A program made the translations under genes and the position numbers. Shown here piece by piece: positions 62,314-64,000 of a DNA stretch of 64,000 nucleotides. This DNA comes from Nitzschia sp. pyKryTriq1 (Eukaryota > Bacillariophyta > Bacillariophyceae > Bacillariales > Bacillariaceae), in assembly GCA_956465555.1 (NCBI GenBank), contig OY101128.1, positions 248,001 through 312,000 of the forward strand, given 5' to 3'. The first letter of the stretch is position 1. The number at the start of each line of letters is the position of its first letter. The notes under the pieces are model-generated. The model had not been told where the DNA came from. It saw nothing but the letters and a program-made list of their open reading frames with translations, and searched no databases.

Positions 62314-63127
62314 ATGATGTCTAATCTCTCAATACTGCTTTTGTCCGCATTCGCCCTCCTGCTGGCATCCACACCATCACCGGTCCAAGGCTTTGCTCCT
62401 CCTCCAGTGGTTTTGTCATCATCAACGGTGGCGAGTATTACTAGCAGCACTGCCGTGCTCATGGCAGACCAACAAGCCGATTATGGCCAATCGGCAGAGC
62501 TTCCAGGATCCTATGCACAATGTGGTCGGTGTCAAAGTGCGTTTGCTTTGGCGGAAACCGATTTGGGTGCCAATGGAAGAGGACGGTACGTACATACTCG
62601 TCGTAGCCGTAGACTACTACATGTACTTTACGTCGACTATCGCGCTTGTTTTCCGAATACTCACCCTTGCTTGTTTCTCGTTTTCTTCATTCATTCATTC
62701 ATTCATTCATTCATTCATTTCATAATATAGTCGATTGGAATGTAGTGTGTGCGGTCATTCCTGGTTCCAATCCAAGGATCGTCTCATGACATTGAACGAT
62801 GGATTCGAAATGGTCCCCCTGCCCGAAATGGATAGGGAGCGGATTGCTACCAACATGAAGGAAGGAAAGTCTCCCAAGTATGTGGGAGATAGCAAGTTGT
62901 ACGTGGGAAACATTGCCTTTGAATGCTCGGAAAATGATTTGGCGGAATTGTTTTCCGAAGTGGGAGGGGTCGGTAGTGTGGCGTTGGTGAGAGACGATCA
63001 GGGACGCAATCGTGGTTTTGGCTTTGTGACGATGCGGACCAAAGAGGAGGGAGATGCGGCCATTGAAAAGTTGAATGGTATGGAATTGAACGGAAGAAAC
63101 ATTGCCGTCCGAGAGTCCAACAACTAA
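62314..63127 (+). CDS. Plastid-type zinc-ribbon plus RRM RNA-binding protein (two exons)
   Basis: The exons are 62314-62585 and 62731-63127, giving 222 aa; the 145-nt intron (GTACGT…AATATAG) carries an ATTC microsatellite. A signal peptide ends in VQG|FAPPP (Phe27), a textbook diatom plastid-import motif. Next come two Cys pairs, C70/C73 (CGRC) and C95/C98 (CSVC), forming a zinc ribbon split by the intron. Then comes one RRM: RNP2 LYVGNIAF, RNP1 NRGFGFVTM and the closing NGRNIAVRES. Small RRM proteins bind plastid mRNAs in plants and cyanobacteria. The zinc-ribbon/RRM combination suggests an RNA-processing or translation factor of the plastid. Confidence 0.87.
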
Positions 63128-64000
63128 CTAACTACATATATAAACAAACAAGTATGTATCTCATGTTGTTTGACGACAATACCATGCCGATCGATCGAAA
63201 CCTGCTCGAGTTCTGCTATCCCGCAGCCACCACTGCGCAGATCCAGAGGTTTGGTTTGGTTTGGTTTGGATTGGTTTGGTTATTTAAAAGATAGATACTA
63301 CTGTAAACGATTTTCTTTGAATTGACTTCTTCTTCGACGTTGTACATCATCAAGGCAGGAAGGGAAATACTATTCGGCCTTGTTAGAGCCGACAGACATA
63401 CAGGAGTCAGTCGTCGACTAGTACTGGTGTACTCTGAAGCCAAAGAAAGGAACAAGAAGCCGACTTGCTCGACGTGAAACGCTCTAGTAGTAGTATCAAA
63501 TCGCGCATACCTTTTACATCCACCAAGGCAGCAGGCTTCAGCCAAGAACTAAAAAGAATGAACACCAATACAGACAATATACTAGTATTTAGCGTACTAC
63601 TCCTCGCAAAATGATATCGGTGACGAGGAGGACGAATTCCCGCAGCCGGCGGCACCCGTACAGACGACTTCCTGGAATACGGTAGGGAATTGACGAGCGC
63701 CAAGCCGTCCAAGTACTACTACTTGCAGTAATCAGTATGGTGGGAACAGCTTTGGAAAACAAGAAACTAGTCCTACTCCAGCTACTGGCACAAGTAGGGA
63801 GTAGAGAGACGACTTCGTAGATATAGTAGTACCGGTATACGCGAGTGCCCGAGTACAGATGAAGAAAATAACAAGCGAAGCTACAGTAGCAAAGAATGAA
63901 TGGGGGAGGAGGCGGGGGAGCGACAGGGGAGGGAAGACGAAGAATGAAGCTCGAAGAGGCGGTGAGATTCCGCCCGCCGCGCGGGGCGGCCCACTTATGT
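63128..64000. other. Intergenic region, right edge
   Basis: It holds a TTGGT repeat (63251-63278), CTACTAGT and TACCGGTA words, and G-rich sequence at the end. No supported gene is seen; frames on the minus strand lack an ATG or family match. Confidence 0.4.

Noticed and set aside
1-64000. tRNA, rRNA or CRISPR features
   Set aside because: I looked for T-loop-like GGTTCGAATCC words, conserved rRNA stretches and spaced direct repeats and found none that could be supported.

Overview
The window looks like nuclear DNA of a diatom or a close photosynthetic stramenopile. Four kinds of evidence point that way. Genes are intron-poor, with short GT-AG introns of about 55-280 nt. Several proteins start with a signal peptide that runs into a Phe in the bipartite plastid-targeting style (…QG|FAPPP, …HA|F, …VG|F, …HS|F). 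Proteins carry long Ser/Gln/Asn/Asp runs. One CRAL-TRIO-like protein ends in a diatom-type 'NDVLTGRG' domain, and another protein has the Cys/His motif '…PVAKRNFR.RH' that I associate with diatoms. Cytosolic uS3 and uL24, eIF4G and a PTS1 peroxisomal oxidase confirm a eukaryote. I cannot name the species.

Layout, left to right. 0.4-8.6 kb: an RlmM/FtsJ-like 2'-O-methyltransferase, a plastid-type MerC-domain protein, cysteine dioxygenase and a two-exon Cys/His-motif protein. 10-19.6 kb: a PTS1 (S)-2-hydroxy-acid oxidase, a small secreted peptide candidate, an unknown membrane protein, a tail-to-tail pair of TspO/MBR-related paralogues, a proline iminopeptidase-like hydrolase and a small plastid-type protein. 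20-31.7 kb: an RNase D-like exonuclease, a CRAL-TRIO/DUF6824-like fusion, a short unknown protein, a double-SET protein with a possible 2OG-oxygenase C-terminus, a sulfotransferase-like protein and a DUF1295-like membrane enzyme. 32.8-42 kb: ribosomal proteins uL24 and uS3, a three-repeat Cys-rich surface protein, a fibrillin-like plastid protein, a relic DDE transposase and an eIF4G-like factor. 42.8-47.6 kb: a broken Ty3/gypsy-type fragment, then a large PAS-PAS hybrid histidine kinase. 48.5-63.1 kb: a secreted Cys-rich repeat protein, a long low-complexity unknown protein, cysteine synthase, two leucine-rich-repeat-like proteins and a plastid-type zinc-ribbon/RRM protein.

The genes do not form operons. 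Most are independent units in mixed orientation. Possible shared divergent promoter regions lie at 3.9-4.6, 17.2-17.7, 34.9-35.4 and 57.3-58.0 kb. Intergenic DNA is full of short palindromic words built from GTAC, CCGG and CTAG, plus microsatellites.

The most striking gene is the hybrid kinase at 43.9-47.6 kb. Both of its PAS domains keep a His/Arg pair 20 residues apart, as in the haem pocket of rhizobial FixL, followed by HisKA, HATPase, three receivers and an HPt domain. This suggests a haem-based gas-sensing phosphorelay. No tRNA, rRNA or CRISPR array was found. All splice sites and starts were assigned by eye from reading frame and consensus, without transcript data.
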